Positions 33,229 to 41,782 of a stretch of DNA of 64,000 nt are shown one piece after another (position 1 is the first letter of the stretch; the number at the start of each line of letters is the position of its first letter). This stretch comes from Merdibacter massiliensis. GTDB lineage: Bacteria > Bacillota_I > Bacilli_A > Erysipelotrichales > Erysipelotrichaceae. A program made the translations under genes and the position numbers. The stretch lies in assembly GCF_900155395.1 (NCBI RefSeq), contig NZ_LT699727.1, positions 365,578 to 429,577 on the forward strand, written 5' to 3'. Under the pieces are notes generated by a model. It saw nothing but the letters and a program-made list of their open reading frames with translations. It had not been told where the DNA came from and ran no database searches.

Positions 33229-33930
33229 ATGCCTAAAAGTTTTACATGTCCTTACTGCGATAGTGTTTTCCCATTAGTAGAGGGCACCACAATAAAGGAG
33301 TATCATCCAAGCTTTGATAATGTGCGTTCCAAGAAGGAACTTGGCGTACATATGATTGATGAAAAAAATCCTAGTTTTGAGAGTGAAGTTGCAATTTCTT
33401 TTCTTAAATGTCCTCAATGTGGAGAATATTCAATTAAAGTTCATGGAGTTGGTAATAAAGTTAAATCGATAAATACCTCCATAAAGCCTATTTCTTTAGC
33501 ACAACAATTTCCAGAATATGTACCAAAGGCTATACGCAATGATTATGAAGAAGCCTATGCCATTCTAAATTTAAGTCCTAAATCATCTGCCACACTTGCA
33601 AGAAGATGTTTACAGGGAATGATTCATGATTTTTGGGACATTCATGAGAAAAATCTAAATGCTGAAATCACATCCCTTAGGGATAAAGTATCTCCAACTT
33701 TATGGAGAGTCCTTGATGGCATTAGAAGCATCGGTAATATTGGAGCCCATATGGAACACGATATTGATAAAATTATTGATATTGAACCGGATGAAGCAGT
33801 AAAACTAATTAAACTAATTGAATTTCTGATTAAAGAATGGTATATCAATCGATATGAACAAGAGCAACTTTTTTCCGATATAATTGGCATAGCAGAAACT
33901 AAAGCATCAGAACGAAAGGGTAATAAATAA
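33229..33930 (+). CDS. Zinc-ribbon DUF4145 protein
   Basis: 233 residues. The N-terminus has two CxxC pairs (CPYCDSVFP at about 6-14 and CPQCGEYSI near 64), a zinc ribbon. From about 95 on comes a helical DUF4145 domain: YEEAYAILNLSPKSSATLARRCLQGMIHDFW, then VLDGIRSIGNIGAHMEHD. DUF4145 is a domain of unknown biochemistry that recurs in mobile elements and beside restriction or other defence genes. TATAAT-like DNA at 33198 precedes a weak GAAAGAAGTG ribosome site. It ends exactly where the convergent 56-residue gene ends (33930/33931). A defence role here is inference only. Confidence 0.78.
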   Translation: MPKSFTCPYCDSVFPLVEGTTIKEYHPSFDNVRSKKELGVHMIDEKNPSFESEVAISFLKCPQCGEYSIKVHGVGNKVKSINTSIKPISLAQQFPEYVPKAIRNDYEEAYAILNLSPKSSATLARRCLQGMIHDFWDIHEKNLNAEITSLRDKVSPTLWRVLDGIRSIGNIGAHMEHDIDKIIDIEPDEAVKLIKLIEFLIKEWYINRYEQEQLFSDIIGIAETKASERKGNK

Positions 33931-34101
33931 TTACTCTTTTTCTTTTTCACATGGATTAATTTCAAACAAAAAATTCCCATCCATATCCCAATACTGTTTT
34001 ACTGGCCTGCACATATCATCTTCGGTTCCTTCTCCACGAATGATCCTAACAACAATAACTTTATTAATTTCTAACCCATCCAATCTAAAACAATCAAACA
34101 T
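33931..34101 (-). CDS. 56-residue protein downstream of the small HTH gene
   Basis: Found by reading the minus strand; too short for usual ORF cut-offs. It begins MFDCFRLDGLEINKVIVVRI and ends FLFEINPCEKEKE. GGAGGTGGAGAA lies directly before the ATG, which is 12 bases after the HTH stop codon, so the two are an operon. Predicted mostly strands (VIVVRIIRG, KQYWDMDGNFLFEI). No family recognised. The strong ribosome site and operon position argue that it is real. Its stop abuts the convergent DUF4145 gene. Confidence 0.65.
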   Translation of the reverse strand: MFDCFRLDGLEINKVIVVRIIRGEGTEDDMCRPVKQYWDMDGNFLFEINPCEKEKE

Positions 34102-34112
34102 TTCTCCACCTC

Positions 34113-34307
34113 CTACTCATCAATAAACTTGTTTGGTTTGACGCCTAAGGCCTTGCAAATAGCAATATATTCATTGACTTCGCATTTTCTATTTCCTAAC
34201 AGTATTTTGCTAAAGGCTGTATCATCAATTCCCGATTTAGCTGCAATTGCCTTTTGCTTAAACCCTTGTTCTTCTATGTATCTTTGTAACGCTTCCCTAT
34301 TAAACAT
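34113..34307 (-). CDS. Small XRE/Cro-family HTH protein
   Basis: 64 residues, almost entirely one helix-turn-helix: FNREALQRYIEEQGFKQKAIAAKSGIDDTAFSKILLGNRKCEVNEYIAICKALGVKPNKF. This is the Cro/CI fold. GGAGGTG lies eight bases before the ATG, and TTGACA-17-TATATT stands upstream. It is divergent from the S24 repressor gene, with two palindromic sites in between, the layout of a Cro/CI switch. It likely competes with or opposes the S24 repressor; which promoter it represses cannot be read directly. Confidence 0.88.
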   Translation of the reverse strand: MFNREALQRYIEEQGFKQKAIAAKSGIDDTAFSKILLGNRKCEVNEYIAICKALGVKPNKFIDE

Positions 34308-34325
34308 GAAATATCACCTCCATTC

Positions 34326-34340
34326 TTCGAGAATCTCGAT
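34326..34340. promoter_or_regulatory. Operator 1 of the repressor switch
   Basis: TCGAGA-A-TCTCGA at 34327-34339 is a perfect 13-base palindrome. It lies just downstream of the minus-strand promoter, over its expected start. Confidence 0.65.
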
Positions 34341-34348
34341 ATACTTTT

Positions 34349-34377
34349 AATATACTTCGTATTTATCGATGTGTCAA
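34349..34377 (-). promoter_or_regulatory. Promoter of the small HTH gene
   Basis: Minus strand TTGACA, 17-base spacer, TATATT: near-consensus and therefore strong unless repressed. Confidence 0.8.
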
Positions 34378-34384
34378 CAACACA

Positions 34385-34401
34385 TTTCGAGATAATCGAA
34401 A
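34385..34401. promoter_or_regulatory. Operator 2 of the repressor switch
   Basis: TTTCGA-GATAA-TCGAAA, 6-bp arms around five bases, sharing the TCGA half with operator 1. It lies seven bases upstream of the -35 of the plus-strand promoter. Confidence 0.55.
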
Positions 34402-34407
34402 ATATTA

Positions 34408-34436
34408 TTGCTATTTCATAAAGTGGGATATATACT
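34408..34436 (+). promoter_or_regulatory. Promoter of the S24 repressor gene
   Basis: TTGCTA, 17-base spacer, TATACT, ending 20 bases before the start codon. Confidence 0.65.
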
Positions 34437-34456
34437 TTAATCGTAGGAGGAGCTAT

Positions 34457-35182
34457 ATGAATAGATACTTAATCGATATGTTAAAAAAAGGACGTAGCAA
34501 ATCAGGTTACACTCAAGCACAAGTTGCAGAAATGCTCGGAATAAAAGGAAATACTCTAAGCGGTTATGAAACTGGAGCAAGTGAGCCAGATATTGATACT
34601 TATCTTCAACTTTGCAAAATATATGACATGGATTACGTAAGCATTTTAGAGAAAGCGTATAATTTGAAACCAATGGATGAAATTGCCCTTTCAATCGATG
34701 AACAAGATCACATAAAAAAATACCGCTCTCTTGATCCACTGGATAAAAAAGCGATAGATGGATTATTGGATACATTGTCTCATAGACAAGAACAAGCGAA
34801 GGAGTTCATCGAATTTGAACCACCTATGCTGCTTCCGTTCTATGGACACATTGTTTCTGCTGGAACTGGCCAATTCGTATTTGATGATATACCACCTGAA
34901 ATGATTGAAGTTGGACATAACCACATTAATATGCAGGCGAATTTTGCTGTTGGTGTAAATGGCGATAGCATGGAACCGACATATTCCGACGGTGATGTGC
35001 TGTTGATCAAGAAGCAGCCTTCAGTAAATGTTGGAGAAATTGGAATCTTTATGATCAATGGAGAAGCATTTGTTAAAGAATTTGCAGGCAGTGTTTTAAA
35101 ATCTCACAATGACAAATATGAGGATATTCCTATAACTGACCAGACAATTTGTTTGGGGAAAGTAATAGGTAAACACATCTAA
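34457..35182 (+). CDS. CI/LexA-like repressor with S24 autoprotease domain
   Basis: 241 residues. Residues about 5-65 are an XRE helix-turn-helix (SGYTQAQVAEMLGIKGNTLSGYETGASEPD). From about 130 the S24 peptidase follows: the Ala-Gly cleavage site lies in GHIVSAGTGQ, the nucleophile Ser in GVNGDSMEPTYSDGDVLLI and the general-base Lys in GEAFVKEF. Such repressors cleave themselves with RecA when DNA is damaged, so the element's lysogenic state should be SOS-sensitive. The start has GGAGGAGC upstream. It reads away from the small HTH gene and is followed after 27 bases by the ParB-like gene. Confidence 0.92.
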   Translation: MNRYLIDMLKKGRSKSGYTQAQVAEMLGIKGNTLSGYETGASEPDIDTYLQLCKIYDMDYVSILEKAYNLKPMDEIALSIDEQDHIKKYRSLDPLDKKAIDGLLDTLSHRQEQAKEFIEFEPPMLLPFYGHIVSAGTGQFVFDDIPPEMIEVGHNHINMQANFAVGVNGDSMEPTYSDGDVLLIKKQPSVNVGEIGIFMINGEAFVKEFAGSVLKSHNDKYEDIPITDQTICLGKVIGKHI

Positions 35183-35209
35183 TATGTTTTACATAAGGAG
35201 GAATGAAGA

Positions 35210-36379
35210 ATGGCAGAAAAAGGGGTTAGATTTAATATTGAGGATATTAAGATAAATAAAGAGAACTTTAGACATTCACCCTTAGGAAGTGAAAAAGAAG
35301 CTATTTGTTATCTTATTGAAGAAGACTATGATTCATATTTAGAATTAGCCAAAAGAATGGAAAAAGATTGTAGAACTTTTCCTGTCCTTTTGTTAAAAAG
35401 GAATGAAACTTATATACTCATGGATGGTAATAGGAGAACTTCAGTTATAAAAATCTTTAAACATCCTGAGCTAATTCCTAATAATCCACGCTATGAAGAG
35501 CTTAGGAATTTGTGTAGATCTAGAGGTCCCATTGAAATAAATGAACTATATGCTGATGTTTATGATGATCAAAGTGAAGATGATCGTGAAAACTTAATGA
35601 ATGCTTTAAATGAATTACATATACATGAAAATAAAACTAAGAAGGATTGGAATGCTTTATCACAATATCGTGCTAGTTTATTTATTGGATCAGCGATCAA
35701 ACACCCTTGGATAAAAACATTGGAATATTACAATTATTCTGATCAAGATATAATTAAAATGACAAATAGAAAAACTGATATTTTTAATCGAATTTTAAGA
35801 AAAAATCAACTAAGAATTTTAGAAAATGGAAAAATAGATTTGAACAATGATACGGCTATAATACAAGAAATTTGTAAAATTGTTAAACAAAAATCCTATT
35901 ATATTGACGGTCATGTAGAAGAAGTTAATACACGTACAGAAAATTATATTTTTAAAGCAATCATTGAAGATTTAATTAAAAAATATTCTATTGGACAACC
36001 CGCATTAACTTTTAACGAAAAAAAAGAATTAAATGCAGAAATCGAACAACTTTCAAAAGCAGAACAAAGGCCGCTAGAAATTGTTATTCCTAACGAAAAC
36101 TCTTCTGATCAACCACACGCCCATGCTGTTCCAATTGTTAAAGAATGTAAAGCCATATCAAATCCTATAACTCCTATTAAAAAAATGAACAATAATCGAA
36201 AGACTACCATTTCGGAAGAACAATTTGTAGAATTATCTAAAACTAATAACATGATGGTTGACCAAATTGCATATGAACTAAAATCATTACCATTAAAAGA
36301 TTTTCCTATTTCATCTGCTATTATTCTACGATCGTTTCTACAATATTCGTTTGAATGGTATGCCGAAAAAATGGAATAA
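35210..36379 (+). CDS. ParB-like (ParB/sulfiredoxin fold) protein, 3'-frameshifted
   Basis: 389 residues as encoded. The N-terminal 150 show a ParB/Srx pattern: FNIEDIKINKENFRHSPLG, then FPVLLLKRNETYILMDGNRRTSVIKIF, in which MDGNRR is the ParB nuclease/CTPase-type signature. A helical middle part follows (YNYSDQDIIKMTNRKTDIFNRILRKNQLRIL), resembling the DNA-recognition region of ParB-like proteins. AAGGAGG precedes the ATG. The frame stops at WYAEKME*, but a -1 shift in the A6 run at about 36364 continues for about 80 residues (see 36370-36636), so the original protein was probably about 470 residues. Likely DNA-binding; exact role unknown. Confidence 0.75.
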   Translation: MAEKGVRFNIEDIKINKENFRHSPLGSEKEAICYLIEEDYDSYLELAKRMEKDCRTFPVLLLKRNETYILMDGNRRTSVIKIFKHPELIPNNPRYEELRNLCRSRGPIEINELYADVYDDQSEDDRENLMNALNELHIHENKTKKDWNALSQYRASLFIGSAIKHPWIKTLEYYNYSDQDIIKMTNRKTDIFNRILRKNQLRILENGKIDLNNDTAIIQEICKIVKQKSYYIDGHVEEVNTRTENYIFKAIIEDLIKKYSIGQPALTFNEKKELNAEIEQLSKAEQRPLEIVIPNENSSDQPHAHAVPIVKECKAISNPITPIKKMNNNRKTTISEEQFVELSKTNNMMVDQIAYELKSLPLKDFPISSAIILRSFLQYSFEWYAEKME

Positions 36380-36636
36380 ACATCGGAAAAAACAACCTAT
36401 CTGGCAATATTATGATAGTCGTAAACACATCAGCCGAAAACAACCTGATCAACAAAGAAGAAAAGGCCAGAATTAAAGCAATGATAAAATCTAATGATGT
36501 TATTAACTTATTAAATGACGCAACTCATAACTATCGAATGCCGCCATTACAATCAACAATCATCTCTGATTTATATGATGCATTACATCCAATGATAAGA
36601 TTAATATTCAACAACAGCACTGGCCAATCCAAATAA
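36370..36636 (+). pseudogene. C-terminal piece of the ParB-like protein (-1 frame)
   Basis: Continues in the -1 frame with NGINIGKNNLSGNIMIVVNTSAENNLINKEEKARIK and ends in FNNSTGQSK. No ribosome site stands before its internal ATG at 36412, so separate translation is unlikely; joined at the A6 run it makes a continuous protein. It could be a damaged gene, a programmed slip or a sequencing error in the homopolymer. Confidence 0.5.
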
Positions 36637-36671
36637 TCCCTGCTATACTATTTACAAGGAGATGAAAATAT

Positions 36672-37481
36672 ATGGCTTATTTCTCGCCTTTAAGATATCC
36701 TGGTGGAAAAGGAAAAATGCTCAAACAAACCGTACAAATTTTGAAAAACAATAATTTGCTTGGTTGTACATATATAGAGCCGTTTGCAGGTGGTGGTAAT
36801 TTAGCATTAAATCTATTATTTAAAGGGTTTGTTCAAAAAATAATACTCAATGATGCAGATATTGCCATTTATGCTGTATGGTATGCTATACTGTATCATA
36901 ATGATGAGTTTATAGATTTTATTGAAAATATCCCACTTACCTTAGAAGAGTATAAAAAACAAAAATACATTTACAATCATGAAAAACAAGATCTATTAAA
37001 ATTAGGAAAAGCTACCTTTTATTTAAACCGCACAAATAGATCAGGAATAATAAAAGCCGGACCTATTGGAGGATATGAACAAAAAGGTGCTTACTTAATA
37101 GACTGTAGATTTAACAGAGAAAACTTAAAAAATCGTGTTAAAAAAATTCACCAAAATCGTGAACACATAGAAATATTTAATTTAGATGCTCGTGAATTTA
37201 TTTCAAAACCCTTCCCTAAAAACTCATTTTTCTTTATAGATCCTCCTTATTATAATAAAGGTGCTAGCTTGTATAGAAATTATTTCCATCATAAAGATCA
37301 TGTTGAAATTTCTCAATTAGTTAAAAATTTAGACTTTCCTTGGGTTGTTACATACGATGCTGTACCAGAAATAATAAATATTTATAATTTTTCTAAACAT
37401 ACAGAATATGAATTGTCATATACCGTAGAAAGCAAACGTTTAGGAAAAGAAGTTATGTTTTATAATAAAATTACTTTTTAA
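36672..37481 (+). CDS. Dam-type DNA adenine methyltransferase (D12 class)
   Basis: 269 residues. N-terminal FSPLRYPGGKGKML and IEPFAGGGNLALNLLF (motif I, SAM binding, near 36), NDAD near 60, and the catalytic motif IV FFIDPPYYNKGA near 196. This is the alpha-type N6-adenine methylase family (Dam, DpnM, T4 Dam). AAGGAG precedes the ATG. No restriction endonuclease gene is adjacent, so it is an orphan methylase or partner of the ParB-like protein upstream (36 bases from the frameshifted tail). The recognition sequence, perhaps GATC, is not predictable by eye. Followed by a terminator shared with the integrase. Confidence 0.9.
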   Translation: MAYFSPLRYPGGKGKMLKQTVQILKNNNLLGCTYIEPFAGGGNLALNLLFKGFVQKIILNDADIAIYAVWYAILYHNDEFIDFIENIPLTLEEYKKQKYIYNHEKQDLLKLGKATFYLNRTNRSGIIKAGPIGGYEQKGAYLIDCRFNRENLKNRVKKIHQNREHIEIFNLDAREFISKPFPKNSFFFIDPPYYNKGASLYRNYFHHKDHVEISQLVKNLDFPWVVTYDAVPEIINIYNFSKHTEYELSYTVESKRLGKEVMFYNKITF

Positions 37482-37503
37482 AAACCACCGTATGGTGGTT
37501 TTT
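37481..37503. terminator. Bidirectional terminator between the methylase and integrase
   Basis: AAAACCACC-GTAT-GGTGGTTTT, 9-bp perfect stem with A/T runs both sides; it overlaps both stop codons. Confidence 0.85.
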
Positions 37504-38750
37504 AAATACCTAATAACTGTTTTTTCTTTGCGGAAAACTCATTTTCAGTTAGTATTCCCAAGTCCAAAAGCTCTTTTAATTGTTTTAGTTCGTCAAGATA
37601 AGAGCTGCTAGATTCAGAGTCGGATGAAGTAGTAATTTGTTGGTCAATGGCGTTTACTACTTTGCGATCCACATCTTTATTAAACCAGTGAGCATACGTA
37701 TTCAATACGGTATCTACAGTATCACCAATACGCTTTGCGATATCATAAACAGTAAACTGATCAGACATATTATTGATCAAATAACTTGCATGACTGTGAC
37801 GAAGATCATGAACTCGAATATCCGGTAAAATATGATCATTATTTTCGTTAATCATCTTAATGGTATTTTTTAGATATCTACGAGGTCAATCGAGGCCCAT
37901 TGGTCTATAATAGCCAAACAAATACACATCCTTGCTAAAGGCATACATCACTTTTTGCATATCATATAATTTCTGCAAAGAATCGATAACTATTTGTGGC
38001 ATCATAATAACACGAATACTATTCTTTCTTTTAGGTGTCGTGATTGCCCAGGAAGTACCCTTTGCGCGTTGTGTAACTGTTTTATAGATATGAACAGAAC
38101 GGCTCTTCCAATCAATATCTTTCCACTGTAGAGCTAATGTTTCACTGCGGCGCGTTCCTATCCAAAATGAAAAAATAAAGAAAGCTCTCATCTCTATATT
38201 ATCAATATGATCTATAAAAATTTCGAAATCGGATGGTTCCCAAAACAACATTTCTTCTTTTATAGAGTCTTTATCTATTTTCCGCTTAACTTTTTCTAAT
38301 GGATTTACTTTGATGTAGTCTTTAAAAATAGCATATTTAAATACCTTATTTATTGTATAGTAGATGTTCTTGATATAACGCTCTGAGTACTGTTCCTCTA
38401 AATTATGAATTAATTGCTGTAATGTTTTTGATGTAATTACATTGATCAGTTTATCCCCAATACTTAAATTAACTTTTTTGAGTATATCCATGTCTGTTTT
38501 AACGGTAGAGTATTTAATATCACTGCTGTTTTCTATCATTTCATTAGCTACAGTTTTAAAAGTTTTAGTTATTCTAACATGAATTACATTTTCTTGTTGA
38601 AATTGCTCTCTGAACTTCAATTCATACGCCTCTGCTTCACTTTTTTTTATTGCATTGTTTGGTTAGACGACGATATTCATAGTAAGACCCATCTTCTTTT
38701 TTAAATTTACCTCTAATATACCATTTACCATTTTTCTTTTCTACAGCCAT
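37502..38750 (-). pseudogene. Tyrosine site-specific integrase, broken twice
   Basis: Three pieces. The N-terminal arm domain starts at 38750 with AGGAGG upstream (MAVEKKNGKWYIRGKFKKEDGS) and runs into a stop after an A8 run near 38646, where a one-base shift restores EAEAYELKFREQF. The middle (38620-37889) carries the core-binding domain and the first catalytic block (FSFWIGTRRSETLALQWKDID, Arg). An in-frame TGA at 37886-37888 separates it from the last part, which has HDLRHSHASYLIN (HxxR) and TVLNTYAHWF (Tyr nucleophile). All catalytic residues survive, so the decay is recent or the breaks are sequence errors. It points into the element from the right att repeat. Confidence 0.88.
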
Positions 38751-38843
38751 AAACATTCCTCCTACATCTTCATATTATCAAAAAAGCAAGAGAATTCAAC
38801 GGAAATTTTCGGCATGGTTTTCGGCATATGCAGTATCGATAAC

Positions 38844-38861
38844 AAAAAAAGCCTTTAAATA
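38844..38861. repeat. Right att-like repeat, left part
   Basis: Seven A then GCCTTTAAATA; the remaining AAAGG and the other arm of the tRNA terminator continue at 42011 after the IS4-type insertion. Confidence 0.75.
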
Positions 38862-39008
38862 ACAATGTCATTAAGTTAAGAAGGCTTAAAAAGTCACGGG
38901 TTAAATTTTCCTGTGGCTTTTATTATTTAGGAGAATTAATTTGCTTTTTTGGCATGATAAAAACAACTTTTATCAAAAGTTTTAAAAAATATGTTATAGT
39001 AGTAGTGA

Positions 39009-40346
39009 TTAATAGATACGATAATTAGATGCAGTATAGTTTTGTGGATGTGGAGATCTCACAAAACTTCTTCCTTTTCTAATTGGGGATGTATCACTAA
39101 TTATTTGTATATCGAGATTAGGTGGAATTCCGCCTTTTCTTTTTGTTTTGAAGAAGACATCCATTATAAGATGGATGGCATTAGAAAAATTTATCTTATG
39201 TAATAACTTCTTCTTCATCTTTTGTTTCCTTTGACTCTCTAGATATGTATTAATGATAGAACATAGATTGTACATGACAAGTTTAGCCAAAATCTCCTGT
39301 ATGATGAATTCTTTTTTTCTACTTTTAAAATTGATTACGTTTATATCGTGTTTTAAATAATTAAAGGCAATTTCGATGTTCCATCTTAATCCGTAAATAT
39401 ATTTTATATCTTCACAAGAAAACACATCACGTTCTAAATTTGTAATCAGCACTTCGTAATTGTTCTTTAATTTGAATCTAAGAATCCTCCATGTTGTGTT
39501 ATAAAAATGTGTATCTTCATTTAAAAAATCAAATTCCTGTGATTTTTGGATGATCTTATATTTTGACTTCTGTTTTTGATATTCCTTTCGATTGTAATTA
39601 GTAAATATCAGGTCTATATCTTTATCAAGTTCACTTTCAGGTATATCTAAACCGGTAATAATTCCATTCCCTCCATTAATATCTTTTGCGCGAATGATAA
39701 ATTTTGTTTTCTGTTTTAAATTTTCAATCAGATTAGCTCCTTCATAGCCTCGATCAGCGATCCAAATGGTTTTATCATTTTCATTGCGGCTAACGAGCTG
39801 CATCATTTGTATACGTTCATCATATTGCCTAATACCTTTGATCATGGCATCTATAAATCTAGAATTCAGGACATCGTAAGCAGCACTCAAATGCACTTGG
39901 TTATAACCTTTCCCTTGTGTATTGTCTGTTTTTCTTTTGCCATTATGAAAAGTAGAAACATCGTCTGGATTATAAGGGATATTGATCTTACTTCCATCCA
40001 CCGCAATGAGTTTATAGCCTTTAAAGGTTTTCTTATAAGGATACTTTTGATTTAATGAGTCTAATAAGAAATAGAATAGATTTTCTTTAAGTTTCGCTCT
40101 GGATTGGACCATAGCGCTGCTTGATACAGAAATTTTCGTATCTTTACAAAAGTTACGCAATTCATTTTTTAAAGTAGAAGGACCGGAACCTAAAATGAAT
40201 CGGACGGTTTCTACGATTCCAAGTTTAGAAGAACGAATAAAATTTTTCTGAGGATCAAGCACCAAAGAACGATGAATGGATTTATCAGCCAGGGACTCAA
40301 TGATTTTGTTTAAATCAGAGATGACATTAGAAGAAAAAGAACTCAT
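39009..40346 (-). CDS. IS4-family transposase
   Basis: 445 residues. The DDE core is complete: LIAVDGSKINIP (Asp), TIWIADRGYEGANL (Asp) and the YREK-type GLRWNIEIAFNYLKHDINVINF (Glu). The N-terminal region FILGSGPSTLKNELRNF and the Ser-rich VSSSAMVQSRAKL are typical of the IS4/ISPepr1-like branch. The frame is intact, so the element may be active even though an IS3-type element sits upstream of it and may have removed its promoter. The start has AGGTGATATCTT ahead of the ATG. Confidence 0.9.
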   Translation of the reverse strand: MSSFSSNVISDLNKIIESLADKSIHRSLVLDPQKNFIRSSKLGIVETVRFILGSGPSTLKNELRNFCKDTKISVSSSAMVQSRAKLKENLFYFLLDSLNQKYPYKKTFKGYKLIAVDGSKINIPYNPDDVSTFHNGKRKTDNTQGKGYNQVHLSAAYDVLNSRFIDAMIKGIRQYDERIQMMQLVSRNENDKTIWIADRGYEGANLIENLKQKTKFIIRAKDINGGNGIITGLDIPESELDKDIDLIFTNYNRKEYQKQKSKYKIIQKSQEFDFLNEDTHFYNTTWRILRFKLKNNYEVLITNLERDVFSCEDIKYIYGLRWNIEIAFNYLKHDINVINFKSRKKEFIIQEILAKLVMYNLCSIINTYLESQRKQKMKKKLLHKINFSNAIHLIMDVFFKTKRKGGIPPNLDIQIISDTSPIRKGRSFVRSPHPQNYTASNYRIY

Positions 40347-40562
40347 AAGATATCACCTCCAAAACAAAAATCCTACAGAAATAAATAATAGAAACAAATA
40401 AGAAAGTATAGATAAGGAATATAATTGATACCTCCTAACACTTCCTTTACGAAAGCGTGGAGCATAGCTCCACGCCGCATATTTTCATTTTTGTCAAGAA
40501 TAAAATAAAAACCACGCCAAATGTAAAGCTCCAATAAAATGGGACACTTATAAATAACCACA

Positions 40563-41477
40563 CTATAGGTAGGATTCTCTGTATTTCATAGGAGGCATAC
40601 CTTTTAATTTCTTTTGTGGTCTTTGATGATTATAGAAGTAGATATAATCATCAACTTTCTTAATAAGATCATCAAAGGTATTTGGGATATTGTTATTAAG
40701 TTCTAAGCATTCAGATTTAAGATGAGAAAAGAAATTTTCACAACAGGCATTATCATAACAATTCGCTTTTCTTGAATGTGATATTGTAACTCCATAACTA
40801 TCAAGATATTTGATATATATGATATTTGTATACTGGAAACCTTGATCGCTATGGATGATGCATTCAATTGTTGGATTCCATATCTTATCATTGATGATCT
40901 CTTTTATATTGTTCATAACGATATTCATATCGTTAAATTTAGATATTTTATATGCTAAAATAGAATTGTCATAAAGATCTTTAATAACGGAAATATACAT
41001 ACGACCTTTTTGACAATAGATATAGCTTACGTCAGTAACTAACTTTTCTAAAGGACGTGAAGCTTTAAAGTTTCTAGCGAGGACATTATCACAAACTGTT
41101 CTTGCTTTTTTGTCTTTTTCTTGAATCGTACAGCATTTAAACTTTTTCTTCCTGATAGGTGAGGATAAACCTAATATCTTCATATAACGATAAACAGTCT
41201 TTTCATTATAAATGACACCAGTATCTAAAGCTATTTTCATTGTTATATAACGATATCCTTTATAAGATTCATAAAATATCATTTCTATCTGATCGGCTAA
41301 GAAATCATCAAATGAATACCTTATAGGCCTGCCTATATTTAACCAACGATAATATCCACTACTTGATACTTTAAGATAATTACATAATCTTCTAACTGGA
41401 TATTTATCTTTTAAATCATAAACTATCGAATATCTTAGTGCTCTCCGTATATTTTGCGGAGAGCCTTCGCTTTTTTT
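40563..41477 (-). CDS. IS3-family transposase OrfB (integrase domain, made by -1 frameshift)
   Basis: 304 codons from the slip site. HTH_21-like start (YSIVYDLKDKYPVRRLCNYLKVSSSGYYRWL), then the rve integrase core: LVTDVSYIYCQKGRMYISVIKDL (Asp), IIHSDQGFQYTN (Asp) and SRKANCYDNACCENFFSHLKSE (Glu, 35 residues on). It ends KLKGMPPMKYRE. It has no ribosome site of its own; it is read as the OrfAB fusion by slipping at A7 (41471-41477), with an 8-bp stem-loop behind. All catalytic residues are intact. Confidence 0.9.
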   Translation of the reverse strand, partial: KKSEGSPQNIRRALRYSIVYDLKDKYPVRRLCNYLKVSSSGYYRWLNIGRPIRYSFDDFLADQIEMIFYESYKGYRYITMKIALDTGVIYNEKTVYRYMKILGLSSPIRKKKFKCCTIQEKDKKARTVCDNVLARNFKASRPLEKLVTDVSYIYCQKGRMYISVIKDLYDNSILAYKISKFNDMNIVMNNIKEIINDKIWNPTIECIIHSDQGFQYTNIIYIKYLDSYGVTISHSRKANCYDNACCENFFSHLKSECLELNNNIPNTFDDLIKKVDDYIYFYNHQRPQKKLKGMPPMKYRESYL

Positions 41478-41782
41478 AATATTTCGTTCTCCATCTTAAG
41501 ATATTCTAGCTGTTCATCTTTGGTCATATAATCAAGATTTATTTTCTTAGATCTACCTTTATATACTCCATCTTTTTTACCTAAGCGTCTGCCATCATCT
41601 TTAAGTAATTCTGGATTTTGTTTATATAGTCTTATCCAATTTCTTAAGGTTCTATTATCTTTGATACCATATATTTTGCATATGCTGCGTAATCCACCAT
41701 ATTCATCACTTAGATAATCTTCTACTGCTTTAGTTTTTAACTCTGGAGTATATTTATTAAATTTTGTACTCTTTTTAGCCAT
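41435..41782 (-). CDS. IS3-family OrfA (HTH protein)
   Basis: 115 residues. Helix-turn-helix of the HTH_Tnp_1/IS150 type: TPELKTKAVEDYLSDEYGGLRSICKIYGIKDNRTLRNWIRLYKQNP, then a leucine-zipper-like LEYLKMENEILKKAKAL. It binds the terminal repeats and, fused to OrfB, forms the transposase. The last 15 codons contain the A7 slip site and the hairpin that direct -1 frameshifting. A weak GAAAGGGG ribosome site lies upstream. Confidence 0.9.
   Translation of the reverse strand: MAKKSTKFNKYTPELKTKAVEDYLSDEYGGLRSICKIYGIKDNRTLRNWIRLYKQNPELLKDDGRRLGKKDGVYKGRSKKINLDYMTKDEQLEYLKMENEILKKAKALRKIYGEH
41440..41477 (-). promoter_or_regulatory. Programmed -1 frameshift signal of the IS3-type element
   Basis: Minus strand: A7 slip run (41477-41471) followed after seven bases by GCTCTCCG/CGGAGAGC, a perfect 8-bp stem with a 9-base loop. 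The zero frame TTA AAA AAA GCG becomes ATT AAA AAA AGC. Confidence 0.85.

Noticed and set aside
30595..37888. In-frame TGA codons in the IS481-type gene and in the integrase as a sign of TGA recoding
   Set aside because: TGA is used as a normal stop in many intact genes here (for example sbcD, wecC, the MATE gene), and both broken genes also contain frameshifts.
40373..40561. 62-codon frame between the IS4- and IS3-type genes
   Set aside because: Spans the IS3 end and a GTGGAGC/GCTCCAC hairpin; no ribosome site, no protein-like composition.
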